In this document: piece by piece, positions 16,281 through 24,536 of the stretch
Numbering within the stretch: the stretch's first letter is position 1
Layout of the letters: each line of letters begins with the position of its first letter
Assembly (NCBI GenBank): GCA_964355005.1
Contig: CAYHBX010000001.1
Coordinates: 1-63,759 of the forward strand
DNA length: 63,759 nt
Source: JAUSKF01 sp964355005
Lineage (GTDB): Bacteria > Patescibacteriota > Minisyncoccia > UBA6257 > WO2-44-18
Direction of reading: 5' to 3'
Made by a program: the position numbers and the translations under genes
Notes under the pieces: model-generated
Seen by the model: only the letters and a program-made list of their open reading frames with translations
What the model was told of the DNA's origin: nothing
The model's database searches: none

Positions 16281-16343
16281 CGCACAGGATTTAAAATCCG
16301 GTGTCCCTAGGGACGTGTGGGTTCAACTCCCACCCCTTCCATC

Positions 16344-16458
16344 GGCCGAGTGGTCCCCGCACCTAATGTTGGGTGCGGGACAGGCTCCATTGGCAGGCGC
16401 GGCGGATTCAAAATCCGTTGAGCGAAAGCTCGTGTGGGTTCGACTCCCACCTCGGCCA
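16344..16458 (+). tRNA. tRNA-Leu(CAA) with hairpin insert in the D-arm
   Basis: GGCCGAG (16344-16350) pairs with CTCGGCC (16451-16457). After TGG comes a 27-nt hairpin TCCCCGCACC...GGTGCGGGA, then the D-loop part CTCCATTGGCAGGCGC, anticodon loop TTCAAAA (CAA), a long variable arm and T-arm GTGGGTTCGACTCCCAC. The insertion site is the same as in the interrupted tRNA-Leu(UAA) upstream. A terminator-like hairpin follows. Activity would need the insert to be tolerated or removed. Confidence 0.65.
16354..16380. repeat. 27-nt CCCCGCAC hairpin insert in tRNA-Leu(CAA)
   Basis: CCCGCACC pairs with GGTGCGGG around the loop TAATGTTG. Same ends and same tRNA position as the insert at 16098-16122. Confidence 0.7.
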
Positions 16459-16461
16459 TGT

Positions 16462-16488
16462 TCTTCCGGGGAAAACCCCGGAAGATTT
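16462..16488 (+). terminator. Terminator-like hairpin after the tRNA cluster
   Basis: TCTTCCGGGG, loop AAAA, CCCCGGAAGA, then TTTCC. It begins four bases after the tRNA-Leu(CAA) 3' end. Confidence 0.65.
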
Positions 16489-16517
16489 CCTTCAACGATC
16501 CTTTCGGGAGACAGAAG

Positions 16518-16940
16518 ATGGCAACGGAAACCGTACATGACACAGTCACGTTGGTCGGGAACTCTGAATTGGAAGTAGCGGGCAATGGAACCGGAGTAGG
16601 AACAAGACAGCTCTCCGGCACGATCAAGGAAATGATTGCGGATTTCATGCGAAGCGAAGTAGCGAAAAAAGATGGCTTCAGGATCCTCTCTATCGCCCAA
16701 AGTCAGTCATACAATCCCCGCAAGAACGTGGCCGACGTAACAATCACGATCGCTTTTTCCTTCTTCGGTGAGCAATCAGAGCGACCGAGTCAGCGATTCG
16801 ACCCGAAAAAGATTGAGGAGTCGTCAAAGTTCTCCTCGAGGGCACCCGCGGTTCGCCAGCCGGAAGTTCCGGTGGCTCACAGCGCAATGCCGGACCGCGC
16901 CTCGAGCGTCCCGCAGGTCCGGCCCGCAAATTCGCGGTAA
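16518..16940 (+). CDS. Orphan protein of 140 residues
   Basis: The start MATETVHDTVTLVGNSELEVAG is chosen because GGGAG lies seven bases before this ATG and the upstream part of the frame runs into the tRNA. The first ~80 residues look like an alpha-beta domain (KEMIADFMRSEVAKKDGFRILSIAQSQSYNPRKNVADVTITIAFSF); the last ~50 are disordered and rich in P, S and R. No family recognised. A terminator follows. Confidence 0.65.
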   Translation: MATETVHDTVTLVGNSELEVAGNGTGVGTRQLSGTIKEMIADFMRSEVAKKDGFRILSIAQSQSYNPRKNVADVTITIAFSFFGEQSERPSQRFDPKKIEESSKFSSRAPAVRQPEVPVAHSAMPDRASSVPQVRPANSR

Positions 16941-16948
16941 GCAGTACG

Positions 16949-16974
16949 CCGCCCCTAACCGGGGCGGTTTTTTT
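16949..16974 (+). terminator. Rho-independent terminator
   Basis: CCGCCCC, loop TAACC, GGGGCGG, then seven Ts. Confidence 0.9.
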
Positions 16975-17020
16975 GTTCCACTTTTCCACGCGAGTAACCG
17001 CGTGTTGAGAAAACTGCGAA

Positions 17021-17069
17021 CCCCGCACCTAGTTGGAGGTTAGGACTCTAACCTCTTATAGGTGCGGGG
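17021..17069. repeat. CCCCGCAC palindrome element
   Basis: CCCCGCACCTAGTTGGAGGTTAG and CTAACCTCTTATAGGTGCGGGG form a near-perfect hairpin. The preceding sequence (GAGAAAACTGCGAA) resembles that before the copy at 49868 (GAGAATTGCGAA). Confidence 0.75.
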
Positions 17070-17128
17070 TGCTCTTGCTTCTAGATAAATTTCTTGCGGA
17101 TAACCTTAGAAATTTATAGAATCAAGGC

Positions 17129-17653
17129 ATGTCCGGGCACAACAAATGGTCGCAGATAAAAAATCGTAAAGGCGCCCAAGACGCCAAGAAAAGCCTATCT
17201 TTCTCCAAACTTTTAGCAGTGGTAGCTTTGCACGCGAAAAACGATCCAAGCCCGACAACCAACTTAAAACTCCGGACGGCCATAGACCGGGCCAGAGAAG
17301 GCAATGTGCCTTTGGAGAATATTGAACGCGCCATCAATAGGGCTTCGGAAGCTAAAGATTTGACCGAGGTTTTGATAGAAGCTTACGGACCGGAGGGTGT
17401 AGCGATTATTATTGAAGCGATTACCGACAACAGCAACCGCACAGTCGCCGAAATCCGACATCTTTTGGATGAAAGTGGGGCGAAAATGGCTAACCCGGGA
17501 AGTGTTTTGTGGTCTTTCGAAAAAACCCCCGCTGGGTGGCAAGCAAAATTCCCTCAACCGGTTTCGGAAGCGGGCAAACAAAAACTAACAGAACTCATCG
17601 CGATAATCGAAGAGCACAACGACGTGCAGCGCGTTATCACAAACGCAAACTAG
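17129..17653 (+). CDS. yebC: YebC/PmpR family protein
   Basis: MSGHNKWSQIKNRKGAQDAKKS is the hallmark start of the family, which includes transcription regulators and mitochondrial-type translation activators that relieve polyproline stalling. The central motif EAYGPEGVAIIIEAITDNSNRTVAEIR and DLDDVQ-like HNDVQRVITN at the end are present. At 174 residues it is shorter than the typical 240, lacking much of the third domain. The neighbour ruvC follows on the same strand, the common bacterial order, with an AT-rich repeat between them. Confidence 0.92.
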   Translation: MSGHNKWSQIKNRKGAQDAKKSLSFSKLLAVVALHAKNDPSPTTNLKLRTAIDRAREGNVPLENIERAINRASEAKDLTEVLIEAYGPEGVAIIIEAITDNSNRTVAEIRHLLDESGAKMANPGSVLWSFEKTPAGWQAKFPQPVSEAGKQKLTELIAIIEEHNDVQRVITNAN

Positions 17654-17655
17654 AA

Positions 17656-17740
17656 TTATGAATTACGAATTAGGAATCACAAACAAAGGAAAGTGCGGGA
17701 AAGCTTCAACGCGTTATTCATTATTCGTTATTCATTATTC
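17656..17740. repeat. AT-rich intergenic repeat
   Basis: ATTATGAATTACGAATTAGG and TTATTCATTATTCGTTATTC units fill the yebC-ruvC spacer, up to the ruvC ATG. Confidence 0.7.
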
Positions 17741-18229
17741 ATGCGCATACTAGGAATCGACCCGGGAACTTCTAGGATCGGATTCGGCGTGATCGAGACC
17801 GCTGGTGGATTGCGATTGTTAAATTGCGGCACGATCGAGGCCAAAGAAAAAGACCTAGCGGGGAAAATTAAAAATTTTTCCGGCCAATTTTCAAAACTGT
17901 TGTCCGAAACTAACCCGGAACTGGCGGCGATAGAAAAAATATATTTCGCCAAAAACCAAAAAACCGCCTTGGCGGTTGCCCAGGCCCGGGGAGTACTAAT
18001 GTCTCTTCTTATCGACAAAAAGATTCCTATTGTGGAATACGGACCGACGGAAGTTAAATTGAATGTCACGGGTTATGGTTTGGCGGACAAAGCTGCGGTT
18101 GCTAAAATGGTGGCAGCTATCCTAAAAACCAAAATCAATGAAAAATATGACGACGCGGTTGATGCTATTGCCATCGCCATCACCGCTGCCGGAAACCACC
18201 TATTGACTTCACGGAAGACCGATATATAA
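17741..18229 (+). CDS. ruvC: Crossover junction endodeoxyribonuclease RuvC
   Basis: RuvC cuts Holliday junctions. The start at 17741 gives MRILGIDPGTSRIGFGVIE with the first catalytic Asp; upstream codons are repeat sequence. The catalytic Glu lies in AIEKIYFAKNQKTALAVAQARGVL, the basic loop region and GYGLADKAAV are present, and YDDAVDAIAIAI supplies the last acidic pair. 162 residues, normal. Confidence 0.95.
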   Translation: MRILGIDPGTSRIGFGVIETAGGLRLLNCGTIEAKEKDLAGKIKNFSGQFSKLLSETNPELAAIEKIYFAKNQKTALAVAQARGVLMSLLIDKKIPIVEYGPTEVKLNVTGYGLADKAAVAKMVAAILKTKINEKYDDAVDAIAIAITAAGNHLLTSRKTDI

Positions 18230-18230
18230 T
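18203..18230 (+). promoter_or_regulatory. Sigma-70 promoter
   Basis: TTGACT, 16-bp spacer, TATAAT, overlapping the ruvC 3' end and serving the acidic protein gene at 18285. Confidence 0.7.
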
Positions 18231-18284
18231 CGTTTCTATCACAAAAAAGTTTTTTCTAAAAAGGTCGTTTAGCAGATCCCAAAG

Positions 18285-18488
18285 ATGAGAAAACACAACG
18301 AATACGAAGAAATCCTCGCTATGTCGGTCGGTGATGACGACATGGACGCTTCTGAAGAAAAAGTGGAGAAAGCCGATTCCTGTGATGACGACCTCGTCTC
18401 TGATGATGACAAAGAAGGAGGAGAGGAAAGTCTTGAGGAGTTGGCGGAAGAGGAAGACGAAGAAGAAGGAAAAGAGGACAATTACTAG
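18285..18488 (+). CDS. Very acidic small protein
   Basis: The 67-residue product is dominated by D and E (for example SVGDDDMDASEEKVEKADSC, then EELAEEEDEEEGKED) and is probably disordered. Highly acidic small proteins can act as nucleic acid mimics or charge-balancing partners, but nothing specific identifies this one. It has a clear promoter and is followed by a 100-bp palindrome-ended element. Confidence 0.55.
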   Translation: MRKHNEYEEILAMSVGDDDMDASEEKVEKADSCDDDLVSDDDKEGGEESLEELAEEEDEEEGKEDNY

Positions 18489-18495
18489 CTTAACC

Positions 18496-18596
18496 AACCC
18501 CGCCCTCTAGGCTCGTGAAACAGGAACGGACTGTGATGTTGATTTAAATTCAAAATTACACCTCAATTCTGTTCGACGCGCTTAGAGGGCGGGGTT
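18496..18596. repeat. Palindrome-ended element with terminator-like end
   Basis: AACCCCGCCCTCTA pairs with TAGAGGGCGGGGTT across a 73-bp interior and is followed by further Ts (TTTTC). It could terminate the acidic gene as a long-loop hairpin or encode a small RNA. Confidence 0.6.
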
Positions 18597-18619
18597 TTCA
18601 GTTATAATTGATTAATGCT

Positions 18620-18670
18620 CTTCGCGATATGGTCTGCGAGGTATAAATCGTATCAGACCATATTGCGAAG
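18620..18670. repeat. 17-bp stem hairpin before the PBP gene
   Basis: CTTCGCGATATGGTCTG pairs with CAGACCATATTGCGAAG (one wobble) around a 17-nt loop, 31 bases before the PBP start. Confidence 0.6.
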
Positions 18671-18700
18671 TAATTTTATTCATTTCATTCATAAAATCAA

Positions 18701-21118
18701 ATGCGCAGGGTATTACGCTTCTTAAAACAGCATATCCGTTTTGTGGCGGTCCTAGCCGCCGGCTTATTCATTTTTTGCCTTACTTATCTGGTTTTGATCA
18801 TCAAAGACCTGCCCAGTACCGACCTTATCAATTCCCGGCAGGTCTCCGAATCAACTAAGATCTACGATCGGACCGGAGAAATTTTGTTGTACGAGATCCA
18901 CGGCGAAGAAAAACGAACCATTATTCCTTTCGAAGATATTCCCGAACGGATAAAACAGGCGACCATCGCCATTGAAGATCAGGATTTTTATTCTCACCCC
19001 GCCTTCGATTGGAAATCCATCGTCCGGGCGTTTTTAGTTAATCTCCGGAAGGGAGAGATCAGCCAGGGCGGCTCAACCATCACTCAACAGCTCGCTAAAA
19101 AGGCTTTCCTGACCGACCAGCGGACTTACACCAGAAAAATCCGGGAATTGATCCTGGCTTTCAAATTGGAAAAACGTTATACCAAAGATGAAATTCTAAA
19201 TTTATATCTCAACCAGATCCCTTACGGATCAAATGCCTATGGCGTGGAAGCGGCCAGTAAAACTTTTTTTGATAAAAACGCCAAAGACTTAAATCTAGCG
19301 GAGGCTGCCCTGTTAGCCAGCTTGCCGAAAGCCCCCAGTTATTATTCTCCGTATGGAACGCACGTTGAAGATCTGATAAACAGGAAAAATAATACTTTGG
19401 CAAAAATGCATGAATTGGGATTTATTTCAGAAACCGAAAAAACGGAGGCGCAAAAAATGAAAACGGAGTTCGCGCCCGGATTCACAAAAATAAAAGCCCC
19501 GCATTTCGTTATTATGGTGCAGGAATACCTAAACAATCGGTATGGAGAAGACTTTGTCCGAACCGCCGGATTAAAAGTCATCACCACTTTGGATTGGAAG
19601 CTGCAGGAGATCGCCGAGAAAACTGTTGCCGAAGGTGCCCAGCGAAACGAGGAATTATATGCCGGGAAAAACGCGGCGATGGTGGCGGAGGACGCCAACA
19701 CCGGACAAATATTGGTTTTGGTAGGATCTAAAAATTATTTTGACATGGAAAATGACGGCAACTTTAATGTTGCCGCCCAAGGACTTCGCCAGCCGGGTTC
19801 AACTATTAAACCATTTGCCTACGCAGCGGCCTTTAAGAAGGGCTATACGCCCGATACGGTGGTTTTTGACGTGGAAACAGAGTTTGATGCCACTGGCGAT
19901 CCGGAGAAGAGTTATAAACCGAATAATTTTGATGAGATGTTCCGGGGTCCGGTAACTTTTAGGCAGGGATTGAGCCAATCAATCAACATCCCGTCAATTA
20001 AGGCTCTTTATTTGGCCGGAATAGATAATGTTTTAAAATTGGTCAAAGATTTCGGCGTTACTACTCTTACGGAACGCAGCCGGTATGGTTTGTCTTTGGT
20101 TTTAGGAGGGGGAGAAATGAAATTAACCGAACTGGTTCACGCTTATTCCGTATTCGCCCAGGACGGCATCCGCCACAAACAATCTTTTATTTTAAGCGTG
20201 ACCGACAACGGAAGAGTTATGGAAGAATATCAGGACGAACCGGCGCAAGTAATGGAGGCCCAATATGCCCGTCTGATCAATAATATTTTGTCCGACACAG
20301 AAAGCCGTTCGGTGTTGTTGCAAAACAGTTTAGGGTTGACTATTTTCCCGAACCAGGAAGTGGCGCTGAAAACCGGTACTACTAATGATTACCGGGATGC
20401 TTGGGCGGTCGGATATAATAAATCTTTGGTGGTTGGGGTTTGGGCGGGAAATAATGACAATACTCCGATGCAGAAAAAAGGAAGTAGTCTTTTGGCGGCT
20501 ATTCCGATTTGGAGTCCTTTTATGCGGGAGGCTTTGCGGGACCGCCCGTCAGAATCATTCGTTCAGCCGGATCCGGTTTTTGTTGAAAAACCGATCCTTA
20601 AAGGTGAGTATTTGGTTAATTTTTGGAACGGGAATGAAAAATATCCGCACATTCATGACATTCTTTTTTACGTAGACAAAAATGATCCTTTGGGACCGAT
20701 TCCGGTGAACCCCGAAAAAGATTCCCAGTTCTTAAATTGGGAGGAGCCGGCAATTGTTTGGGCAAAAACCAACATCGCCAATTTTGACGCTATTTATAAC
20801 AAACCTCTTCCGGCCGGTTCTTATTTGAAGAATGAATCGGAAAGCTCCCTGAATATAGAAATTATTTCTCCCGCCAATGGTAGTTTTATGAAAAATCCTT
20901 TAATTCTCGCGCTTAATCTAAAATCTTCTTCCGGAATAAAGAAATTGGAAATTTTCTTTAACGGCCTTCTTATTGATCAACAATCAAACCTTGGAAAGGA
21001 AAATACTTATGTAAAGAATTTTAACATCGTCAATCCCGAACTTCAGAATATTTTAAAAATCTCCGCCACGGACGAATTAAACAACAAAACCTCCCGGGAA
21101 TTAATACTCTACAAGTAA
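18701..21118 (+). CDS. Penicillin-binding protein 1A, bifunctional
   Basis: This 805-residue protein polymerises and cross-links peptidoglycan. A membrane anchor spans residues ~14-34. The GT51 domain has the catalytic Glu in IEDQDFYSHPAFD (E92), GGSTITQQLAKKAF at 123-136 and LNQIPYGSNAYGVEAAS. The transpeptidase has GSTIKPF near 366, the SxN motif in QSINIPS near 427 and KTGT at about 557. A ~100-residue C-terminal domain with beta character (SLNIEIISPANGSFMKNPL) resembles bacterial Ig-like repeats and probably sits outside the cell. No Shine-Dalgarno site. Confidence 0.93.
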   Translation: MRRVLRFLKQHIRFVAVLAAGLFIFCLTYLVLIIKDLPSTDLINSRQVSESTKIYDRTGEILLYEIHGEEKRTIIPFEDIPERIKQATIAIEDQDFYSHPAFDWKSIVRAFLVNLRKGEISQGGSTITQQLAKKAFLTDQRTYTRKIRELILAFKLEKRYTKDEILNLYLNQIPYGSNAYGVEAASKTFFDKNAKDLNLAEAALLASLPKAPSYYSPYGTHVEDLINRKNNTLAKMHELGFISETEKTEAQKMKTEFAPGFTKIKAPHFVIMVQEYLNNRYGEDFVRTAGLKVITTLDWKLQEIAEKTVAEGAQRNEELYAGKNAAMVAEDANTGQILVLVGSKNYFDMENDGNFNVAAQGLRQPGSTIKPFAYAAAFKKGYTPDTVVFDVETEFDATGDPEKSYKPNNFDEMFRGPVTFRQGLSQSINIPSIKALYLAGIDNVLKLVKDFGVTTLTERSRYGLSLVLGGGEMKLTELVHAYSVFAQDGIRHKQSFILSVTDNGRVMEEYQDEPAQVMEAQYARLINNILSDTESRSVLLQNSLGLTIFPNQEVALKTGTTNDYRDAWAVGYNKSLVVGVWAGNNDNTPMQKKGSSLLAAIPIWSPFMREALRDRPSESFVQPDPVFVEKPILKGEYLVNFWNGNEKYPHIHDILFYVDKNDPLGPIPVNPEKDSQFLNWEEPAIVWAKTNIANFDAIYNKPLPAGSYLKNESESSLNIEIISPANGSFMKNPLILALNLKSSSGIKKLEIFFNGLLIDQQSNLGKENTYVKNFNIVNPELQNILKISATDELNNKTSRELILYK

Positions 21119-21159
21119 TTAGTCTTATTGTCGTCAGTCGTTGGTTATTAGTCGCTATT

Positions 21160-22275
21160 TTATACAGTCTTGATCGGCATTAATATATAGAAATAAGACT
21201 GATCTTCCGATGCTTTTATTACTGATGGTTTATTTATATCATTAACTCCGAAAACCAGGTTTTCATTATCCACAACTTTTAATCCATCCAAAAAATATCT
21301 CCAGTTAAAAGCGATCTCCTCAAATCCTTTTCCTTTAAGTTTCACGGGGATCAGATAATTATTCTCTCCGAGATATTGGTCAGCGGAATAAACTTCCAGT
21401 ACTTTCTTTGATTCGTTTATTTTCACTCTTATGTCGTTAGTTTTCCCGGAAAAATTACTTGCTAATTTTATAGCATTTATTAACTGATCTTTATTTATTA
21501 CTAATTCGCTATCCACGGATTTAGGAATGATCTGCTCATAATCGGGATATTCTCCATCAATAAGTCTGGAAATCAGTTCTGTATCTTCGTTTTTGAATAA
21601 TATTTGGCTAGAATCCACGAATATCCTGACCGGTTGGTTTTCCGGAAATATTTTTATCACCTCACTGATAGTTTTTAACGGAATAGTCACTTTAAACCCT
21701 TGATTGAAGTTAGTCGTGAATTGATTGTTGTTTATAACTTTTTGAGCCAATCGGAAAGCATCAGTAGCGACTAATTTTATCTGGGTTATCTGGAAATCAA
21801 ATAAGACACCACTTATCTCCGGCCGGATCTCTGAAATTTGAGCAGCATTTAAAACTTTATAAATAGAATCCCGTAAAAAAGAATTTTCTACTTCAATGAA
21901 ATTATCGCTGTTCTCTATTTTTGGAATTATCGGAAACTCTTCCTGATTAACTCCCTGGATCTTAGCGCTGTAATTATCAGTTTTAAATATTAAATTATTT
22001 CCTTCATTCTCTATCGTTATTCTCTCATTATCGCTGTTATTGACCAGGCTATAAAAAGTCGAAAAAGGTACGGTGATACCTCCTTCGTCTATTATTTTAC
22101 CGGAAGTAAGTTTAGTTATCGCCAGATTAAGATTAGTTGCCGCGATTTTTATCCGGTTGTTAAAAGTTTTAATCAATACATTCTTTAATATCGGTAAATT
22201 GCTGTTATCCGAAACAGCTTTTTCCACCGTCATCAGCGCTTCTTTTAAGTTACTTTTTAGTATTATTATTTTCAT
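21160..22275 (-). CDS. dnaN: DNA polymerase III beta sliding clamp
   Basis: DnaN is the ring clamp that tethers the replicative polymerase. The 371 residues begin MKIIILKSNLKEALMTVEKAVSDNSNLPIL, as in the family, and contain LRDSIYKVLNAAQISEIRPEISGVLF, VATDAFRLA, RLIDGEYPDYEQIIP and the C-terminal YILMPIK, matching the three clamp domains. It is AT-rich relative to its neighbours. It is transcribed after dnaA on the minus strand. A perfect DnaA box TTATCCACA occurs within it at 21266-21274. Confidence 0.95.
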   Translation of the reverse strand: MKIIILKSNLKEALMTVEKAVSDNSNLPILKNVLIKTFNNRIKIAATNLNLAITKLTSGKIIDEGGITVPFSTFYSLVNNSDNERITIENEGNNLIFKTDNYSAKIQGVNQEEFPIIPKIENSDNFIEVENSFLRDSIYKVLNAAQISEIRPEISGVLFDFQITQIKLVATDAFRLAQKVINNNQFTTNFNQGFKVTIPLKTISEVIKIFPENQPVRIFVDSSQILFKNEDTELISRLIDGEYPDYEQIIPKSVDSELVINKDQLINAIKLASNFSGKTNDIRVKINESKKVLEVYSADQYLGENNYLIPVKLKGKGFEEIAFNWRYFLDGLKVVDNENLVFGVNDINKPSVIKASEDQSYFYILMPIKTV

Positions 22276-22408
22276 ATAAGAGAAATAGTAGTAGTAATAG
22301 CAGCTGTGGATTTGTGGATGACTTTTATATTTTCTTTATTTATCCGCATGGATTATAGATTGTTTTGATTTTTAATTATTTTTCTCCTGTTGATTACTTT
22401 CTGATATC
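22276..22408. other. dnaA-dnaN spacer with DnaA-box-like sites, candidate origin part
   Basis: The spacer holds GTGGATTTGTGGATGA (two minus-strand boxes one mismatch from TTATCCACA), the plus-strand TTATCCGCA, and long AT-rich runs (TTTTATATTTTCTTTATTTA). This fits an origin or autoregulatory region of dnaA-dnaN, but no complete box cluster is visible. Confidence 0.4.
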
Positions 22409-23776
22409 CTATGAATTCTTTGTCAACTTCTCCCGGATCATCATTATTTTATTGTTTAATTGATGGTTTTTATTAACATCTTGCGAGATCTTTTCAAACG
22501 CGTACATAGCAGTTGTATGGTCTCTTTTCCCCATCTTTTCCCCAATAAAAGGGAAGGAAAGATTTAATACATCGCGCAGAAGATACATTGCCACTTGTCT
22601 CGGTTCCACTATTTCTTTTTTGCGGCATCGTCCGGTCAGATCATTGGAGGAAACATCAAAAAAGTCGGCGACTAATTTGATCACTTGTCCGGGATTAAGA
22701 TTCTGTTGGATAGGGGTTTGGGCGCTGTCATTGATCACCTGGTCGACCATTTTAGCGGTCAATTCCTGGTTTTTCGTCTGTTGATGGAAAATAACCCTGG
22801 TCAAAACACCCTCTAGTTCTCTTAGGTTCTTGCGTACTTTGTTAGCAATGAGGTCTAACACCTCCGGAGCTAAAGTAACCCCCTTTTCCTGCAATTTTAC
22901 CTTTAAAACAGCCATCCTTAACTCATAGTCGGGCTGTCCTATGTCGCAGATCATTCCTCCTTCAAAACGGGAGCGAAGCCGCTCTTCTAGGGTCGGGATA
23001 GTGCTCGGTGGCCGATCAGACGAAAGAATGATCTGTTTATTGTTTTCATATAAAGCGTTAAAGGTGTGGAAAAATTCCTCCTCGGTTCTGGTTTTCCCTC
23101 CAATGAACTGGATGTCATCAATTATCAACACATCCACAAGACGGTATTTTTCTTTTATAGTTTCCATCCGCTTGTTGCGGATCGCCCAGATCACTTCGTT
23201 GGTAAACTTCTCCGAGGACACGTATTTAACTTTTATTTTATTCTGATAAAGGTTTCTAGCTTCATTGCCGATCGCTTGGATCAAGTGAGTTTTGCCGACT
23301 CCTACGCCGCCATAAATAAATAAAGGATTATATTTTTTTCCGATATCTCTTAAAACCGCCTGAGCCGCGGCGTACGCCATTTCATTAGAAGAGCCGGCCA
23401 CGAAAGAATTAAGGGTGTATTTGGGGTTAAGGTTGCTCTCAGGATCAACTTTTAATTCATTGAAAATGTGCTGGTTGGACTGCTGCTCCGCTTTTGCTTT
23501 GCTGTCGTTGATCTTTGCCATCACTTCGGCGTTCGTGTGGACGATGAAATCAATTTTTTTGGTTTTATTATCTAAATTGCGCAACGCGCCCAAGACAACT
23601 TTGTAATATTTGTCTTGTACCCAGTCTTTCGCGAAATTACTTTGCAGACCAACTAAAGCGACGCCCTCTTTATTGTCTATCAATCGGCTATTTTTAAACC
23701 AAGTAAGAAAATTCGGCTTAGATACTTGTACTTCTATTTCGCCCAACGCCGATTTCCAAAGTTCTTCCAGTTCCAT
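22409..23776 (-). CDS. dnaA: Chromosomal replication initiator DnaA
   Basis: DnaA binds origin boxes and opens the duplex. The 455 residues show domain I, a linker, the AAA+ core with Walker A GGVGVGKTH at 156-164, Walker B VLIIDDIQFI, the box VII ERLRSRFEGG and the DNA-binding domain IV ending in MGKRDHTTAMYAFEKI. It is divergent from rpmH, the usual origin order dnaN-dnaA-rpmH-rnpA-yidC-jag. No Shine-Dalgarno site is seen before the ATG. Confidence 0.96.
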   Translation of the reverse strand: MELEELWKSALGEIEVQVSKPNFLTWFKNSRLIDNKEGVALVGLQSNFAKDWVQDKYYKVVLGALRNLDNKTKKIDFIVHTNAEVMAKINDSKAKAEQQSNQHIFNELKVDPESNLNPKYTLNSFVAGSSNEMAYAAAQAVLRDIGKKYNPLFIYGGVGVGKTHLIQAIGNEARNLYQNKIKVKYVSSEKFTNEVIWAIRNKRMETIKEKYRLVDVLIIDDIQFIGGKTRTEEEFFHTFNALYENNKQIILSSDRPPSTIPTLEERLRSRFEGGMICDIGQPDYELRMAVLKVKLQEKGVTLAPEVLDLIANKVRKNLRELEGVLTRVIFHQQTKNQELTAKMVDQVINDSAQTPIQQNLNPGQVIKLVADFFDVSSNDLTGRCRKKEIVEPRQVAMYLLRDVLNLSFPFIGEKMGKRDHTTAMYAFEKISQDVNKNHQLNNKIMMIREKLTKNS

Positions 23777-24032
23777 GGTTATAGTTTAAAAAATTTTTTC
23801 ACAAAGAAGAAAGGGGTTGATTGAATAATATGTTAATTATAGGTGGATAACTCTGAAATTACTACAAGTGGAGCTTGTCTAGTAATTTCAAGACCCCGCA
23901 CCTAACGAAAAATCCGGCAAAATTGGCAACCTTGCTAAAATTTTGGAAAAAGTATATTATTTAGTTAAATAAATATTAAGTGCGGGATGGTGATTTTGTC
24001 ATCAATCGCCTCGCTCTTGAACAAAACTCATC
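23777..24032. other. dnaA-rpmH divergent spacer, candidate oriC
   Basis: This 256-bp spacer contains one DnaA-box-like site (TTATCCACC on the minus strand, 23842-23850), AT-rich runs, a hairpin GAAATTACTA...TAGTAATTTC at 23855-23889, and a palindrome-ended element at 23894-23986. Promoters for dnaA and rpmH must lie here but are not clear-cut. Location is typical for an origin; box number is low. Confidence 0.4.
23894..23986. repeat. CCCCGCAC-ended element upstream of rpmH
   Basis: CCCCGCACCTAA at the left end is inverted as TTAAGTGCGGG at the right end (one mismatch), with an AT-rich interior containing TTATTTAGTTAAATAA. It ends in GGGATG, as do the copies before tsaE, jag and the second pmm half, but this ATG is not the gene start. 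Confidence 0.65.
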
Positions 24033-24167
24033 ATGTCGCGAACACATCAACCAAGAAAGCGGAAAAGAGCCCGGACGCACGGCTTTTTGAAGCGTAGCCG
24101 GACTCACGGGGGCCGCCGGACCGTTCAGGCTAGGCGCAGGAAGGGACGCAGCAGGCTCACGGTGTAG
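24033..24167 (+). CDS. rpmH: 50S ribosomal protein L34
   Basis: A 44-codon gene too short for most ORF cut-offs: MSRTHQPRKRKRARTHGFLK, then RSRTHGGRRTVQARRRKGRS and the ending RLTV. This is the L34 pattern (T-x-QP-x-x-RKR, THGF, R-x-GR-x-x-L-x-RRR-x-KGR). It begins the rpmH-rnpA-yidC-jag block next to dnaA. GC-rich relative to neighbours because of its arginine codons. Confidence 0.95.
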   Translation: MSRTHQPRKRKRARTHGFLKRSRTHGGRRTVQARRRKGRSRLTV

Positions 24168-24199
24168 GCACTAGTCACTAGAAGCTAGTAACTAGAAAA

Positions 24200-24517
24200 A
24201 TGATCGCTAAAAAATATAAGCTTCCCATTCAACTTTTCCCCGCTAAACGGGGAAAGTTGTTTAAAAACGCCTATTTCCAAGTAAAAATCTTTTCGGCGGA
24301 GAAGGCATGGAGTCGTTTCGGGGTGACGATCAGTACCAAAACTGCCCCGAAAGCCACCGAGCGTAACCGGCTAAAAAGATTGGTATATGACTTTTTTGGC
24401 GCAAACTCTGGTGAGCTCCTGCTCGCCGACTATTGGCTTACCGTCTTAAAACCAGCCGCCACTCTGTCGAGCTCCCGTTTTTTATCCGAACTTAAAAACT
24501 TGATACCTAATACTTAA
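24200..24517 (+). CDS. rnpA: Ribonuclease P protein component
   Basis: RnpA assists the RNase P RNA in tRNA 5' maturation. The 105-residue protein is basic and has the signature ATERNRLKRLVYDFF (the RNR motif) near residue 57 and the preceding FGVTISTKTAPKA. Short but complete. It lies between rpmH and yidC; the spacer to yidC consists of TTGATACCTAATACTTAATA repeats. This tRNA processing enzyme would face the interrupted tRNA-Leu genes of this window. Confidence 0.92.
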   Translation: MIAKKYKLPIQLFPAKRGKLFKNAYFQVKIFSAEKAWSRFGVTISTKTAPKATERNRLKRLVYDFFGANSGELLLADYWLTVLKPAATLSSSRFLSELKNLIPNT

Positions 24518-24536
24518 TACTTGATACTTTATTTAT

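Larger units (their letters stand above)
16088..16341 (+). tRNA. tRNA-Leu(UAA) interrupted twice
   Basis: The 5' acceptor GGGAGGG (16088-16094) pairs with CCCTTCC at 16334-16340, A73 follows, the anticodon loop is TTTAAAA and the T-arm GTGGGTTCAACTCCCAC is complete. Two insertions separate these parts: a 25-nt hairpin right after TGG (16098-16122) and a 137-bp palindrome-ended element near the D-stem 3' side (16144-16280). The second carries a complete tRNA-Leu gene. Removing both leaves about 92 nt, close to a class II tRNA. Whether this is functional through RNA processing or is a pseudogene is not known. Confidence 0.55.

Noticed and set aside
16088..16341. Group I intron in tRNA-Leu(UAA)
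   Set aside because: Inserts are in the D-arm, not in the anticodon loop, and are too short for a group I core; no P, Q, R, S elements are visible.
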